A stretch of DNA of 64,000 bases from Sneathiella sedimenti (GCF_017313765.1 NZ_JAFLNC010000003.1:62001-126000); one strand, 5' to 3'; counted from the stretch's first letter, positions 44,781 to 54,386 are shown. Numbers and translations: made by a program. Notes: generated by a model not told the origin, from the sequence alone.

Positions 44781-45557
44781 TCAAATTTGAAACAGCCGGC
44801 CATAGCCGGAAATTTTTCTGTCAATGCCCGCCAGCCGGAGGCTGCGCCAGACGACGGCCTGATTAGATGTCACGACGGGTTTGCCGGTGATCCGTTCAAT
44901 TTCGTCAACGCAAACTGCCGCCCGAAGAGCCGTACAGGAAATAAAGAGTGCCTCCGCCGTGTCATTAATCGTTTCAACGGCAGAGGCAATAATGCTGGAG
45001 CGGGAAACGCGGGCCATTTTTCTGTCGTCATCAAGTCCGAAGCAATTCCAGTTCACGACATCCAGGCCGTTCCGTGAAAAATAGGTGGTGAGCTCTTCAG
45101 TCACCAAAGGGGAATAGGGTGTAAGAACACTCACTTTATTGACACCCAACGCCTCAAAGGCAGCGAAGGCGGCGGAAGTCGGCGTCACGCATTTGCTGCC
45201 TGGTTTTGCCTGTTGAATGTAATTCGCGACAGTCTCATCCCCGAGAACGACGGACGCCGCCGTACAGCCATAGGCAACGACATCAAGATGTTCGTCTGGC
45301 AAGATCAAGCCCGCTGCCTCGGTTAGCTTCGGTCCAGTAAGTTTGAGGCTTTCCGGTGTGGTCGGGTTTTCGTAGCTAATGCGCGCAACATACACGCCAA
45401 CTTCCTCCGGGTCACAAATGCGCGCAAAATCCAGTTCAGACGTGTGATCTGTGGCAAGCGCAATGAGACCGATCCTCTTGGGTACAGGGGAGGCGTCCTG
45501 TTGGGAGGTTAGGATCCGTGAGTGCCGGGTTGAAGTATCCATTATAATTGATCCCAT
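44781..45557 (-). CDS. eutA: Asp/Glu racemase-like protein EutA
   Basis: Protein of about 258 residues of the arylmalonate decarboxylase/Asp-Glu racemase superfamily, first of the hydroxyectoine-to-ectoine set. Both active-site Cys positions are present, in VVAYGCTAASVVLGDE and EALFISCTALRAAVCVDEI, and IGLIALATDHTSELDF opens the fold. The start is uncertain: ATGs at 45557 and 45542 and a GTG at 45569 are possible, none with a strong ribosome site. Two-cysteine architecture would fit a racemase acting on a stereocentre. Confidence 0.91.
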   Translation of the reverse strand: MGSIIMDTSTRHSRILTSQQDASPVPKRIGLIALATDHTSELDFARICDPEEVGVYVARISYENPTTPESLKLTGPKLTEAAGLILPDEHLDVVAYGCTAASVVLGDETVANYIQQAKPGSKCVTPTSAAFAAFEALGVNKVSVLTPYSPLVTEELTTYFSRNGLDVVNWNCFGLDDDRKMARVSRSSIIASAVETINDTAEALFISCTALRAAVCVDEIERITGKPVVTSNQAVVWRSLRLAGIDRKISGYGRLFQI

Positions 45558-45602
45558 ATGAAACCACACAAAGAGGCTAAAACAGTCGGGCGGACAACAT
45601 TA

Positions 45603-46040
45603 CTACACTACCATGACTGGACAGGTCGCTAAGCTCGTTACTTTGTGGGAGACACTTCCAAGCAGGAAACCTTCAAGGTCTCCATGCCCTCTGCTCCCAA
45701 GGACAATTAGATCTACATCCTTGTCTTTAGAGAAACTGACAATTGTTCGCGCTGGCGGGCCGTTTCTGACAAAGGCGCGTACCTGACTGGCCCCGAGTTC
45801 CAAAGCCGTTTTTTTGGCGCTTTCTGCCACATTTGTAGCATGCCCCCGGAGGATATCATCCATCGTCTCGGGCTCTTCGGAGCGCACCATGGACATGGAG
45901 GTTTCCAGAAGACTGTGATGTCTGTAAACGGTCAAAATGAACAATTCGCAGTCGAAATTCTCCTGCAGCCTGACAGCCATTTTCAGGGCTTTCTGGGACT
46001 GTTCCGAACCATCCACCGGGATCAGGATTTTCTTAAACAT
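45603..46040 (-). CDS. usp: Universal stress protein (TeaD-like) of the ectoine transporter
   Basis: Protein of 145 residues, MFKKILIPVDGSEQSQKALK at the start and GSRGHGDLEGFLLGSVSHK near the end, a full G-2x-G-9x-G-S ATP-binding motif. In Halomonas the homologue TeaD binds ATP and down-regulates the TRAP ectoine transporter TeaABC. Here it follows uehC by 17 bases with GGAGATGG before its ATG. Its role as a brake on ectoine uptake is by homology and position. Confidence 0.93.
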   Translation of the reverse strand: MFKKILIPVDGSEQSQKALKMAVRLQENFDCELFILTVYRHHSLLETSMSMVRSEEPETMDDILRGHATNVAESAKKTALELGASQVRAFVRNGPPARTIVSFSKDKDVDLIVLGSRGHGDLEGFLLGSVSHKVTSLATCPVMVV

Positions 46041-46057
46041 AAGCCATCTCCAATCCG

Positions 46058-47341
46058 TTAGCGAAATGCTAGATCACGGGCAAACAGTGCGATTTGCGGG
46101 AAAAATATGAGGGCGACGGATACTCCTGCTAGAATGATCGTAAAAGGAAAAATGCCTCTGACGACGTCAGCGTAAGGTCTTTTGAAGACGGCTATCGCTG
46201 TGAAAATATCACATCCAAATGGGGGTGTAGCGGACCCGATTGCAACCTGCAGGGTGATGATTGTGCCGACCAGAACGGGATCCAGGGCGACAGCCTCAAC
46301 CACCGGGGCAAAGATTGGTACGAGGACCAGGATCACGACAATCGGATCGACGAACATGCATCCAATGAAGAATGAAACGGATATGACAGCCAGGACACCT
46401 TTGGGACCCATCTCCGTTATGCCAATGGCACCGAGTATTTCCTGTGGGATCTGGGCGAAGGATATTACCCATGAGAAGGCCGCGCCTGCACCCACCAGAA
46501 TAAACACCACAGCTGTGATCAGTCCGGTGGATTTGGCAATCTGGTATATGTCCTTTAAATTCAATGACCGGAAAACGATAATTTCCAGAACCAATGCGTA
46601 AAATACGCAGGCCGCCGCCGCTTCAGTCGGACTGAAAATACCGCCATAGATGCCGCCAACAATGATGACCGGGAAGCCGAGTGGCCAGATGGCTTTTCGC
46701 GCAGCATCAAAGCGTTCGGACCAGGTCGCCTTTGGTTCGGTGGGCACCTTGTTAATAGTCGCGTAAATCATGCTGTAGATGGAGAACAGGACCATCAGAA
46801 GGAGCCCAGGGCCGACGCCCGCGATGAATAATTCTGAAATGGACGTGCTGGAAATCACCCCATAGATGATCATGCCGATGCTGGGCGGAATGAGGAAGGC
46901 GATATCGCTGGCGTTAATGATCAGGGCAAGGATGAATGAATCCTTGTATCCCGCCTTCAGCATTCTGGGACGTAGTGGTGATCCCACCGCAACGACAGTG
47001 GCCTGGGTGGATCCGGAAACCGCGCCGAACAGGGTGCAGGCTGCGGCTGTGCTGACCGCAAGTCCTCCCCTAACGTGGCCGATAAACTTCATTACCATGT
47101 CAATAAGCCGGCCCGCAGACTGACCCCTGGTCATGATTTCCGCAGCCAGGATAAACATGGGAACCGCAATCAGCGAAGCAGGGCGGATGCCGGCCAGCAT
47201 CTGCTGGACCATGAAGTCCATTTTTGAAAAGCCGTTGAACAGCTCATAAAATCCGTAAAAAGCCCCGAGCAGGAGAGGAATCATCATCGGCAGTCCAGCC
47301 AGGAGGAGAACGATCATGATCGCTGTTATTTTAATTGCCAT
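46058..47341 (-). CDS. uehC: Ectoine TRAP transporter large permease UehC
   Basis: DctM-type membrane protein of 427 residues with about twelve hydrophobic segments. Stretches: MIPLLLGAFYGFYELFNGFS, SLIAVPMFILAAEIMTRGQS, CTLFGAVSGSTQATVVAVGS, IAFLIPPSIGMIIYGVISST and VAIGSATPPFGCDIFTAIAV. It forms the Na+-driven channel for ectoine and hydroxyectoine with UehB and UehA. It starts 9 bases after the uehB stop. The name rests on cluster order and on the closeness to EnuR and the degradation genes. Confidence 0.93.
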   Translation of the reverse strand: MAIKITAIMIVLLLAGLPMMIPLLLGAFYGFYELFNGFSKMDFMVQQMLAGIRPASLIAVPMFILAAEIMTRGQSAGRLIDMVMKFIGHVRGGLAVSTAAACTLFGAVSGSTQATVVAVGSPLRPRMLKAGYKDSFILALIINASDIAFLIPPSIGMIIYGVISSTSISELFIAGVGPGLLLMVLFSIYSMIYATINKVPTEPKATWSERFDAARKAIWPLGFPVIIVGGIYGGIFSPTEAAAACVFYALVLEIIVFRSLNLKDIYQIAKSTGLITAVVFILVGAGAAFSWVISFAQIPQEILGAIGITEMGPKGVLAVISVSFFIGCMFVDPIVVILVLVPIFAPVVEAVALDPVLVGTIITLQVAIGSATPPFGCDIFTAIAVFKRPYADVVRGIFPFTIILAGVSVALIFFPQIALFARDLAFR

Positions 47342-47350
47342 CAGGCCCTC

Positions 47351-47917
47351 CTAAACTTCGATCTCTTCGTCGTCATATCCTTCCAGCATATGGGTGGAAA
47401 GATAGACGTCCTTTTCGAGAATATTCTTGACTGTCGTGAGCGCATACTGGGTCCCGGTGACGGCGAATCCGACGGGAACCCATAGAAATATGAAATAAAC
47501 AGGAATCTGAAGAGACGGGAGTACGCGCCCTGAACTCGCAACTTTCAGAATATATCCGATGGAAAAGTAACAAAGCGCAAACATCGTCAGCGCGGTGATT
47601 ATCGTTATCAAGATCATCATGATCTTTCGCGCGCGGACGGGAAGGGCGTCATATATGGCAGACATCCTGATATGGCGTCCGTGGCGTGCGGCATAGCCGA
47701 TGCCAGCAAAAGTGATCATGATGATAAGAATGCGGTTTACCTCTTCTGTGAAGAAGAAACTGTACTGGAAGACAAAGCGACCAATGACATTGCCCACCGT
47801 ATTAACAGCCATCAACAAAACACCGACAGCCAAAATAACCGCTTCCGCTCGTCCGATAACTGTATCGATTGTCCCAAGTATGCCGGGAAGCATCGATTTG
47901 TGAGCTTTATCTGTCAC
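47351..47917 (-). CDS. uehB: Ectoine TRAP transporter small permease UehB
   Basis: DctQ-type protein of 188 residues with four hydrophobic segments. [20 protein letters not shown] begins the first, and [40 protein letters not shown] is the DctQ signature region. The acidic C-terminus ends YDDEEIEV. It lies 97 bases after uehA, across a GC-rich hairpin. Confidence 0.92.
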   Translation of the reverse strand: MTDKAHKSMLPGILGTIDTVIGRAEAVILAVGVLLMAVNTVGNVIGRFVFQYSFFFTEEVNRILIIMITFAGIGYAARHGRHIRMSAIYDALPVRARKIMMILITIITALTMFALCYFSIGYILKVASSGRVLPSLQIPVYFIFLWVPVGFAVTGTQYALTTVKNILEKDVYLSTHMLEGYDDEEIEV

Positions 47918-47964
47918 GTTGCGCTACCTGTTCCATCCGAACCTATTTATATCGAGGATATTAT

Positions 47965-47994
47965 GCCGGGCGACTGACCTTTAAGCCGCCCGGC
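47965..47994 (-). promoter_or_regulatory. Hairpin between uehA and uehB
   Basis: GCCGGGCG (47965-47972) pairs with CGCCCGGC (47987-47994), fourteen-base loop, 20 bases after the uehA stop. No T-run follows in the direction of transcription, so it may protect the uehA message end and set a higher dose of binding protein than of permease. Confidence 0.6.
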
Positions 47995-48013
47995 ACCTGT
48001 TGGATGTGCCGCC

Positions 48014-49030
48014 CTATTTTGTGGCAGCCAGATCCGCTTTAAACTGCTTCAGGATCGCTGCCCCGCGATCACCGGTCATTTCGATGAACTTGGCTTCCAC
48101 GTCGCCTGCCGCATTCTTAAAGCAGGAGCGCTGATCTTCGGACAAAACAGTAACCGTCATGCTGGGCTTGGCCTGCTTGATTTTTTCAAGTTCCTGCTGA
48201 GCCAAACCTTCCTGATAAACAACAATATGTTCATAGGCGGCTTTAGTTGCATCCTGAACGACTTTCTTGTCGGCATCACTCAGGCCGTCATAGAATTCCT
48301 TGTTGGCCATTACTGCCGTCGTGAAATTGCTGTGGCCCGTATAGGTAATGTAATCCGTTACCTCATAAAGCTTTGTCGAATAAAGGAAGAAGGTCGGATT
48401 TTCCTGGCCCTGAATGATGTTGGTTTGCAGGCTGCCATAAACTTCACCCCAAGGTAGAGGTGTTGGCGTTGCGCCGAACGCCTTGTAAGCTTCCACCAGA
48501 AGTGGGTTCGTCATGACCCGGAACTTGACCTCGTCCAGATCCTCGCAACTATTAACTGGCTGCTTTGTCGTCATGGCGACTTCCCCCTCGGGGAACATCT
48601 GCAGGAGTTCAAGGCCTTGTTCAGCATAAAGCTCCTTGAAATCCTCGTTTATTGCCTTGCTTTCCCGGAAGAACCGAGCCAGATGCTCCTGATCGGTAGG
48701 AAGCAGGTAGGGAACAAAAAATACCTGTGCTTCCGGGATCAGCGCGCCAGTAAAGCCAGGGGATTGGTCGACGAACTGAAGGATGCCGGCCTGAGTCTGT
48801 TCCATCAGATCCGCTGACTCACCCAATGTTCCATAAGGAAAAAGCTGGATTTCATGATCGGAATTTTTCTCCACCTCTTCCTTGAACTTTGTTGCATAAA
48901 CCCCCTGCACTTCAGTCAGGGATTCTTCAAATGCGTATTTCCAGGTATCTGCCTGTGCAGCGCTCAGTCCTGCCGCGAATGTAGCTACAGCTGTCAAGCA
49001 GCTTATCAAACCGCGATTTTTCAAATTCAT
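48014..49030 (-). CDS. uehA: Ectoine/hydroxyectoine binding protein UehA
   Basis: Periplasmic TRAP binding protein of 338 residues with a Sec signal (MNLKNRGLISCLTAVATFAA, cleavage near AQA). The ATG at 49030 has GGAGGT nine bases upstream; another ATG three codons earlier is too close to that site. The DctP motif with the substrate Arg is VKFRVMTNPLLVEAYKAFGA, followed by LPWGEVYGSLQTNIIQGQEN. Its position directly after enuR matches the Ruegeria cluster, which supports ectoine as ligand. Confidence 0.93.
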   Translation of the reverse strand: MNLKNRGLISCLTAVATFAAGLSAAQADTWKYAFEESLTEVQGVYATKFKEEVEKNSDHEIQLFPYGTLGESADLMEQTQAGILQFVDQSPGFTGALIPEAQVFFVPYLLPTDQEHLARFFRESKAINEDFKELYAEQGLELLQMFPEGEVAMTTKQPVNSCEDLDEVKFRVMTNPLLVEAYKAFGATPTPLPWGEVYGSLQTNIIQGQENPTFFLYSTKLYEVTDYITYTGHSNFTTAVMANKEFYDGLSDADKKVVQDATKAAYEHIVVYQEGLAQQELEKIKQAKPSMTVTVLSEDQRSCFKNAAGDVEAKFIEMTGDRGAAILKQFKADLAATK

Positions 49031-49258
49031 TTGTGCCATACCTCCAGTTAGTTATTGGCGATCGTTGACCGGGTCGCTTTCTTGACGCATAGCAGACCCA
49101 AAAGCTCCTAAGTACTGTGTCATTCCGAAAAAGCAGGTAACGACTTTAAACTCTAGAGATGCTTTTGCAGAGACTGTGTCCAATGCGGAATTTGGCGAAA
49201 ACAACCCGCCTAATTTATCCGCTGAAAGTCTGACCTCCAATTGTATTGCATGTCAAAT

Positions 49259-49279
49259 ATTATATTGTAGCAGTACAAT
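49259..49279 (-). promoter_or_regulatory. Candidate EnuR operator and uehA promoter
   Basis: ATTGTA (49264-49269) and TACAAT (49274-49279) form a perfect inverted repeat around GCAG. A TATAAT hexamer on the minus strand (49259-49264) touches it, so a repressor bound here would block the promoter in front of uehA, 229 bases away. The repeat overlaps the last base of enuR. Assignment to EnuR is inference from position. Confidence 0.5.
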
Positions 49280-50670
49280 TAGAGAAGTTGGGGCAGTGGT
49301 TCTGGTGATCGTTTCAGAAGACCCTTGATAAGGGTTAATCCCTGCCGAAACCTATCTGGATGGGGAACGCCGCCGACAGCAATTCTGACAGCATTCAAGG
49401 GCTGGCATTGCGCCGTCATAAAGGGTTGAGGCGGGGCCACGGCAACGCCAAGAGCTTTCGCATGTTCAACTATATTCTGTGAAGTCCACTGTTCTGGCAG
49501 GTGGAGCCAGATATGCAGGGCTGACGGGTGTCCAGCCCAGTCAAATCCAGTTAGTTCTTCTGCAACAATTGCATGGCGCTCTGCAATTTTCTTCCTTTGC
49601 CAACACACAAGTTCGTCGGCCGTACCGTCCTTGGTCCAACGGCTTGCCAGTTCAGAAATGAGTGGGGTGGCCATCCAGCTGAAGACGATCAGTCTTCCGG
49701 TAATGGTGGGGAGCAGGGCTTCAGGGGCTACCAGATATCCGGATCTCAGGCCCGGCATAACGCATTTTGTATAAGATGTAAGGTAAATGGATCTTTCGGG
49801 GGCCAGTGCGGAAATCGGGATGGGGCGGTATTCCGGCAGCGGGCCGAGCACGTCATCCTCGATAATCAGGACGTCATATTGTCGCGCGATTCGGACCAAC
49901 GCCTCCCGCCGTTCCTGTGACATAAGGCTGACGGAAGGGCCAGCGAGCGTCGGAACGGTAAAGAAAACTTTCACATCGTGCTGTTTACAGGCTTCTTCAA
50001 ATGCATCTGGAAGAACACCTTCTTCGTCCATCTGGAGCCCCTGTAATCGGATTCCCAGATATGCGCATAAAGAGATAATAAGGTGATGAGCGACGACGTC
50101 TGTGACGACAATATCGCCAGGTCGGGCCACTGAGGAAAGGGCTGTCGACATGCCGTGGCACACACCGTTTGTCATAACAATGTTTCCAGCAGAGACATTT
50201 AGGCCGCACTTGGACAGCCATTCCACGCCTGCTTGACGATGTTCCTCTAACCCAATATTTGGCCGACAGGCCAGATAGGTATCCGGGTTCAGGTCAGAAG
50301 AGAGCTCCATCAGGGCGGACTGCATCCTCGTGGCATGAAGGTTATCATAAAGCGGGCGCGCAATGGAAAGGTCAATAACACCCTGGTCAGTTCTTTCCAT
50401 CAGAAAGGGTTGACTTGAGGTCTGTGCGGGATCAAGTACAAAAGTTCCACGTCCGACCTGACCACCGACGAGTCCGGCGCGGGTAAGTTCGTCATATGCC
50501 TTGCTGACGGTATGGACGCTGACGCTTAAATTGTCCGCCAGCGTCCGATGGGGAGGTAGCCGTTCACCGACTGCGAGCTGTCCCGCGGATATTGCGTCTC
50601 TCAGAAGATTTGCGATACTGATATGAAGAGGGCGATCGAGTGTCTCGCGCTTGGGGATCCATTTTGTCAT
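49279..50670 (-). CDS. enuR: MocR/GntR-type regulator of ectoine catabolism EnuR
   Basis: Protein of 463 residues: GntR winged HTH at about 12-78 (LPPHRTLADNLSVSVHTVSK) fused to a type I aminotransferase domain (about 110-455). The PLP-binding Lys is residue 302 in LTSYTKCVMPGLRSGYL, the same number as the essential Lys of Ruegeria EnuR. IEDDVLGPLPEYRP has the PLP Asp. In Ruegeria the protein represses uptake and degradation genes and is released by N-alpha-acetyl-diaminobutyrate reacting with bound PLP. It precedes uehABC on the same strand. No clear ribosome site is seen; an inverted repeat occupies that spot. Confidence 0.95.
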   Translation of the reverse strand: MTKWIPKRETLDRPLHISIANLLRDAISAGQLAVGERLPPHRTLADNLSVSVHTVSKAYDELTRAGLVGGQVGRGTFVLDPAQTSSQPFLMERTDQGVIDLSIARPLYDNLHATRMQSALMELSSDLNPDTYLACRPNIGLEEHRQAGVEWLSKCGLNVSAGNIVMTNGVCHGMSTALSSVARPGDIVVTDVVAHHLIISLCAYLGIRLQGLQMDEEGVLPDAFEEACKQHDVKVFFTVPTLAGPSVSLMSQERREALVRIARQYDVLIIEDDVLGPLPEYRPIPISALAPERSIYLTSYTKCVMPGLRSGYLVAPEALLPTITGRLIVFSWMATPLISELASRWTKDGTADELVCWQRKKIAERHAIVAEELTGFDWAGHPSALHIWLHLPEQWTSQNIVEHAKALGVAVAPPQPFMTAQCQPLNAVRIAVGGVPHPDRFRQGLTLIKGLLKRSPEPLPQLL

Positions 50671-50672
50671 GC

Positions 50673-50688
50673 ATCAATTCTAATTGAT
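50673..50688 (-). promoter_or_regulatory. Inverted repeat at the enuR start
   Basis: ATCAATT and AATTGAT flank CT as a perfect 7-bp inverted repeat, three bases before the enuR ATG, covering the normal ribosome-site position. It could be an autoregulatory operator or sequester translation initiation. Confidence 0.45.
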
Positions 50689-51041
50689 AGGAGGACAACT
50701 GCAATGAATTTTCTGCCTAGGGTGAATTCTACGCAAACAGCTCTTCTATCGGTGTGCTTGATAAACCCGGATTGTTGAGCAGGTATATAAGGATAAAACC
50801 CGGAGCTGTCATGTTAGAGAGTCTCATCCCTGACCAATCAGAGAGCGGTTACATATCGAATGTCTTCCTGTGGCCGCAAAGAGTCCGCGTATTGCGGCTA
50901 AAAACGAAGAGAAGCGGCATTGTTCTACTCGATGATTAAATTACTATACTTAATAAATACATTAATTTTATTTATATATTTTGTGCCTTTGGCTGACGGA
51001 TCGTTATGCAGACTGTCTGGTCGGTCAAATGAGATAAACGG
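50689..51041. other. Intergenic region between enuR and the CHASE2 kinase gene
   Basis: About 350 bases without a supported gene. It should hold the enuR promoter and the end of the kinase transcript. A 7-bp stem GCCGCAA/TTGCGGC (50873-50898) is present but has no T-run on either side. About 50930-51000 is AT-rich. A 61-codon plus-strand ORF here shows no ribosome site or recognisable pattern. Confidence 0.5.
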
Positions 51042-53243
51042 CTAATCTGAAGGCAAGGTAATAGTTACAGTGGTTCCTTCGTCGACCCTGGAAACTATTT
51101 GCAGTTCGCCACCCAAGGTTTCGACATATTTTTTTGCTAGTGTCAGTCCTAATCCCGTACCCTCAAATTTCCGGTGAAGACCTCTATTCGCCTGTCCAAA
51201 TGCCTTGAGGCAGTTTTCTATCTCATCGGCGGCAATACCTATACCATTATCGGATACGGATAGATTGATTTCTCCCGTATCCTTACGCAAAAGCATGAGC
51301 CTTACAGAACCATCTTCCCGGTTAAACTTGATCGCGTTTGAGATCAGAGCGCTTAAAGCCTGCTTCAATAAACGCTCATCCGTCTTATAGAGTAGCTCCC
51401 TTTCTGATGCCTCAACCGTGAAGGTGAGACCCGCGGCTTCGGCGCGAACTTTTGAAGATTCTCCCAGGCGTGTAACAAGTTCCGTCAGGTCCACGTCTTC
51501 CTTCTGTGCGGCCAGTTCATCATTCTCAAGCCTTGCAAAATCCAATACGTCTGTAACGGTCGTAAGCAATCTCGCCCCGCTGTTATAAATATCAGTGCAG
51601 TATTCTGCATATTTGGGGGACCCTAGCGGGCCAAAAATTTCACTACGCATCGTTTCTGAGAAGCCCATCATAGCGTTCAGCGGCGTCTTTAATTCGTGGC
51701 TCATATTTGCCAGAAATTCGGTTTTTGCCCGGTTTGCCAATTCGGCTTGTTGCTTGGCAGCCACGAGTAGTCGTTCTTTGCGTTGGGCATTCCTTTCCGC
51801 TCTGACCCGCGGATCGATATCCCGCATGAGAAGAATGAGATCAAGGCTGCCATTTTCATTCATTTTCGTTACGGCCATTTCTGCATGAAATGCCCTTCCG
51901 GTCGTCCGCTTGCACAGAACACGTACTGGCATGCCTGTGGTTACGGCCGTCTCGAGAACCTGATCAAAGGAGGCGCCATCGGTTATGGCCGACGGAACAT
52001 AAAAGTCCGACATATCCCGTCCTCTGGCGTTCGCAGTGTCTATCTCAAAAATGCGTTCTGCGGCGAGATTGGTGGTCTTTATGCGACCAAGTTCGTCCGT
52101 CGTGATAAGGGCGTCAAAGGCGTTCTTTGCCACATTCGCCATTAGGGCTTGTGCCCGTATCCGCTCCAACCGCTCTACTATGATCTTGAGGCCCTGTTGA
52201 TGGTAACGAATGAGGACCGATGAGCCGCTGGTTAAAAACGTCCCAAAAAAGAATGGAGTAACGGGTATCAGTTGGCTGGAGTAGGATTGTGCCGCCAAAG
52301 CGACACCGAATATGGCGGCGTCACAGGCAAGGACTACCATTAGTATGCTAACAAGGCCAAAGTTCCAACTGATTGCGGCAATGAAGGCCGTTACCAGCAT
52401 CAAGCATATGATAGTGGCGCTGGTTGAAAGAGGTTGTAATGCACGGTCGATGACAAGTGACTGGGCGGCGAGCATCTGGGCAAGAGCACCTGGAAGAGAC
52501 TTGTAAAGCGGCGTCGCAACATTGTCGCCGAGCTCAACCGCTGTCGCGCCAACAAGAACTACCTTTCCTTTGAATGCGGCAGGATCGATCAACCCTTGAG
52601 CGACATCAGAGAATGAATAGCGTTGAAGGGACGCCAGACTTATACTGTAGTCGATTCCAAAATCCTGATCTAGATCGAGGGGATAGGTTAAATGTCCGGA
52701 CCTTGCCGCAATACTGCTCGCCAGAGTCGGAATAATTTGTTGGTTCCATTCCTGGGCTAGCGGCTGGCGCCACAGAAGTCCGTCGGGTCCCGGGAATACA
52801 TTTGCCGATGCAATCTCAACATGCTGGGCAAAGCGGGGCATTGGACCAACATCTATAAAGGAATTGTCGGCGTCACTCCATTGCCGGAAAGCGGCGAGCA
52901 CTGTTCTTCCATTACTTCGCGCGAGGGCCTTCTCAAGCGCCGTATCGTCAGTAACATTGCTAGCAAGGCTGAAATCCACGTCGAGTACAATCGCCGCGGC
53001 CTCTGCCGCCGTCAGGCGATCAATCAATAATGCATGGAGGGATCGCTTCCAAGGCCATACGCCAACTTCCCGCAAACTTTTGGGGTCGATCTCGACAATG
53101 ACTATGTCTTTGCTTGCGCCTTGATTGATTAACTTAAAGCGAAGCTCAAGAAGCGGTCTTTCAATAACGTCCAGTGATTGAGAGTAATAGGCAACAACAG
53201 TTACACTAAGGGCCAGCACCCAAACAGCGACTCGTAGTAGCAT
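51042..53243 (-). CDS. CHASE2-PAS sensor histidine kinase
   Basis: Membrane sensor kinase of 733 residues. After an N-terminal membrane segment, a periplasmic CHASE2 domain spans about 30-265 ([60 protein letters not shown]). Three membrane segments follow at about 275-350, then a PAS domain at 370-480 ([20 protein letters not shown]). The kinase core has the phospho-His in [20 protein letters not shown] near 522, N box [17 protein letters not shown] and [10 protein letters not shown]. No response regulator is adjacent. It is 24 bases after the FecR-domain gene on the same strand, and FecR and CHASE2 domains often co-occur, so they likely act together. Confidence 0.94.
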   Translation of the reverse strand: MLLRVAVWVLALSVTVVAYYSQSLDVIERPLLELRFKLINQGASKDIVIVEIDPKSLREVGVWPWKRSLHALLIDRLTAAEAAAIVLDVDFSLASNVTDDTALEKALARSNGRTVLAAFRQWSDADNSFIDVGPMPRFAQHVEIASANVFPGPDGLLWRQPLAQEWNQQIIPTLASSIAARSGHLTYPLDLDQDFGIDYSISLASLQRYSFSDVAQGLIDPAAFKGKVVLVGATAVELGDNVATPLYKSLPGALAQMLAAQSLVIDRALQPLSTSATIICLMLVTAFIAAISWNFGLVSILMVVLACDAAIFGVALAAQSYSSQLIPVTPFFFGTFLTSGSSVLIRYHQQGLKIIVERLERIRAQALMANVAKNAFDALITTDELGRIKTTNLAAERIFEIDTANARGRDMSDFYVPSAITDGASFDQVLETAVTTGMPVRVLCKRTTGRAFHAEMAVTKMNENGSLDLILLMRDIDPRVRAERNAQRKERLLVAAKQQAELANRAKTEFLANMSHELKTPLNAMMGFSETMRSEIFGPLGSPKYAEYCTDIYNSGARLLTTVTDVLDFARLENDELAAQKEDVDLTELVTRLGESSKVRAEAAGLTFTVEASERELLYKTDERLLKQALSALISNAIKFNREDGSVRLMLLRKDTGEINLSVSDNGIGIAADEIENCLKAFGQANRGLHRKFEGTGLGLTLAKKYVETLGGELQIVSRVDEGTTVTITLPSD

Positions 53244-53267
53244 AGTATTTGGGTGCTTGCCGAAAGG

Positions 53268-54386
53268 TTATTGGGCGCCGCCTATACCAATCCCTACGCC
53301 AATGCCTCCGACGTCGACACCAATACCTACGCCTCCGACACCAGCATCGGCACCGACACCTACACCTACGCCGCCAACACCTGCTCCGGCACTCGCACCT
53401 ACACCGCCGGCGTCAGCACTTGCTCCGGCGCTTGCGCCAACGCCGCTGTCTCCGACGCCGGCTCCGGCACTTGCACCAACGCCGCTGTCTCCGACACCAA
53501 CTCCAGCACTTGCACCAACACTACCTGCGCCAACTCCGGCACTTGCGCCAACGCCCTCAGATCCGACGCCGACACCGACGCCTGCACTTGCACCGCCAAC
53601 GCCAATGCCTATACCGGCACTTGTGCCGCCAACGCCAATTCCTATTCCAACACTTGCGTTGGTGCCTTCTACCCCGCCAGCACCGCTTGTGCCGCCTTCA
53701 GCGCTAACGCCAAAGGATGAATTTGACCCTTCGACTGTACTTGTGGTAACGCCAGGTGCGCTGCTGGATACATTTGCAGACATGCCTGCTGTTACAGACG
53801 CGGTTGCCCCGTCACTCGTATTGGAAACGGATACCGTGCCTTCATTAACGTCAACCTGTGTTGAGTCTTCATTAATATCAACAGTGAATCCTGTCCCCTT
53901 CACCACAGCGACAAGATATGGTGCCGTTACAGAAAATGTGCTTGCTTTGCGTTTCTGCACGGAGTAGCCAACCTTACCTGCTGTTTGCACGATCGAAGTC
54001 GTGGAATCTGCATCATCTTCAGGCGCCACGTTAATCGTTGAATTGGGTTCAAGCTCTATTTTGTCAAAGCCGTGCACTATAACTGCATGAGCATTGTCAA
54101 GTGTCCGAATTTCCACCTTTGCAGGTAGTTGCTGCTCTTTAACCAGAGATTGCCAGTTTTCGTCGCTGCTGGCAGGGCGCCATTGGCTGGGTCCCTCAAC
54201 AAGGAGTACGCTCCAGTATCCCGTAGATTTTGCCGCTGAGTGTTGCGGCAGCGAAAGGAATAAAATAAGTGCGCTTAATAAAGTAATTAATGTAATGGAA
54301 AATACATATCTTATTCCAAATTCATTGTTGACTGACCTAATCATGATGCACACTGACAACCTATCATAAATATAATTGATAGTCAT
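53268..54386 (-). CDS. FecR-domain protein with long Gly/Val/Ala/Ser repeat tail
   Basis: Protein of 372 residues counted from the ATG at 54386; starts at 54353 (GTG) or 54344 (ATG) are also possible, and the ribosome site is weak in all cases. A membrane or signal segment ([20 protein letters not shown]) is followed by a FecR domain at about 85-190 ([60 protein letters not shown]). From about residue 240 to the end the chain is almost only Gly, Val, Ala, Ser and Ile, in units such as [13 protein letters not shown]. The FecR part faces the periplasm. The tail is of unknown use; it could be a flexible spacer, an assembly or surface element. It precedes the CHASE2 kinase gene. Confidence 0.88.
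   Translation of the reverse strand: MTINYIYDRLSVCIMIRSVNNEFGIRYVFSITLITLLSALILFLSLPQHSAAKSTGYWSVLLVEGPSQWRPASSDENWQSLVKEQQLPAKVEIRTLDNAHAVIVHGFDKIELEPNSTINVAPEDDADSTTSIVQTAGKVGYSVQKRKASTFSVTAPYLVAVVKGTGFTVDINEDSTQVDVNEGTVSVSNTSDGATASVTAGMSANVSSSAPGVTTSTVEGSNSSFGVSAEGGTSGAGGVEGTNASVGIGIGVGGTSAGIGIGVGGASAGVGVGVGSEGVGASAGVGAGSVGASAGVGVGDSGVGASAGAGVGDSGVGASAGASADAGGVGASAGAGVGGVGVGVGADAGVGGVGIGVDVGGIGVGIGIGGAQ
53271..53669. repeat. Low-complexity tandem repeat encoding the FecR tail
   Basis: About 400 bases of degenerate short repeats rich in GCC/ACC-type triplets on the plus strand, giving GVGASAG/GVGDS-like units on the minus strand. All plus-strand frames are open through it because of the composition. 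Best conserved copies lie at about 53430-53530 (two near-identical 45-base units). Confidence 0.75.

Noticed and set aside
50754-50939. Plus-strand ORF of 61 codons between enuR and the kinase
   Set aside because: No ribosome site, no recognisable pattern, and no neighbouring gene on that strand.
53257-53967. Plus-strand Pro/Thr-rich ORF of 236 codons and overlapping frames at 53249-53720
   Set aside because: They run antisense through the Gly/Val/Ala repeat of the FecR gene; the open frames come from repeat composition, and the minus-strand frame has a real FecR domain and membrane segment.
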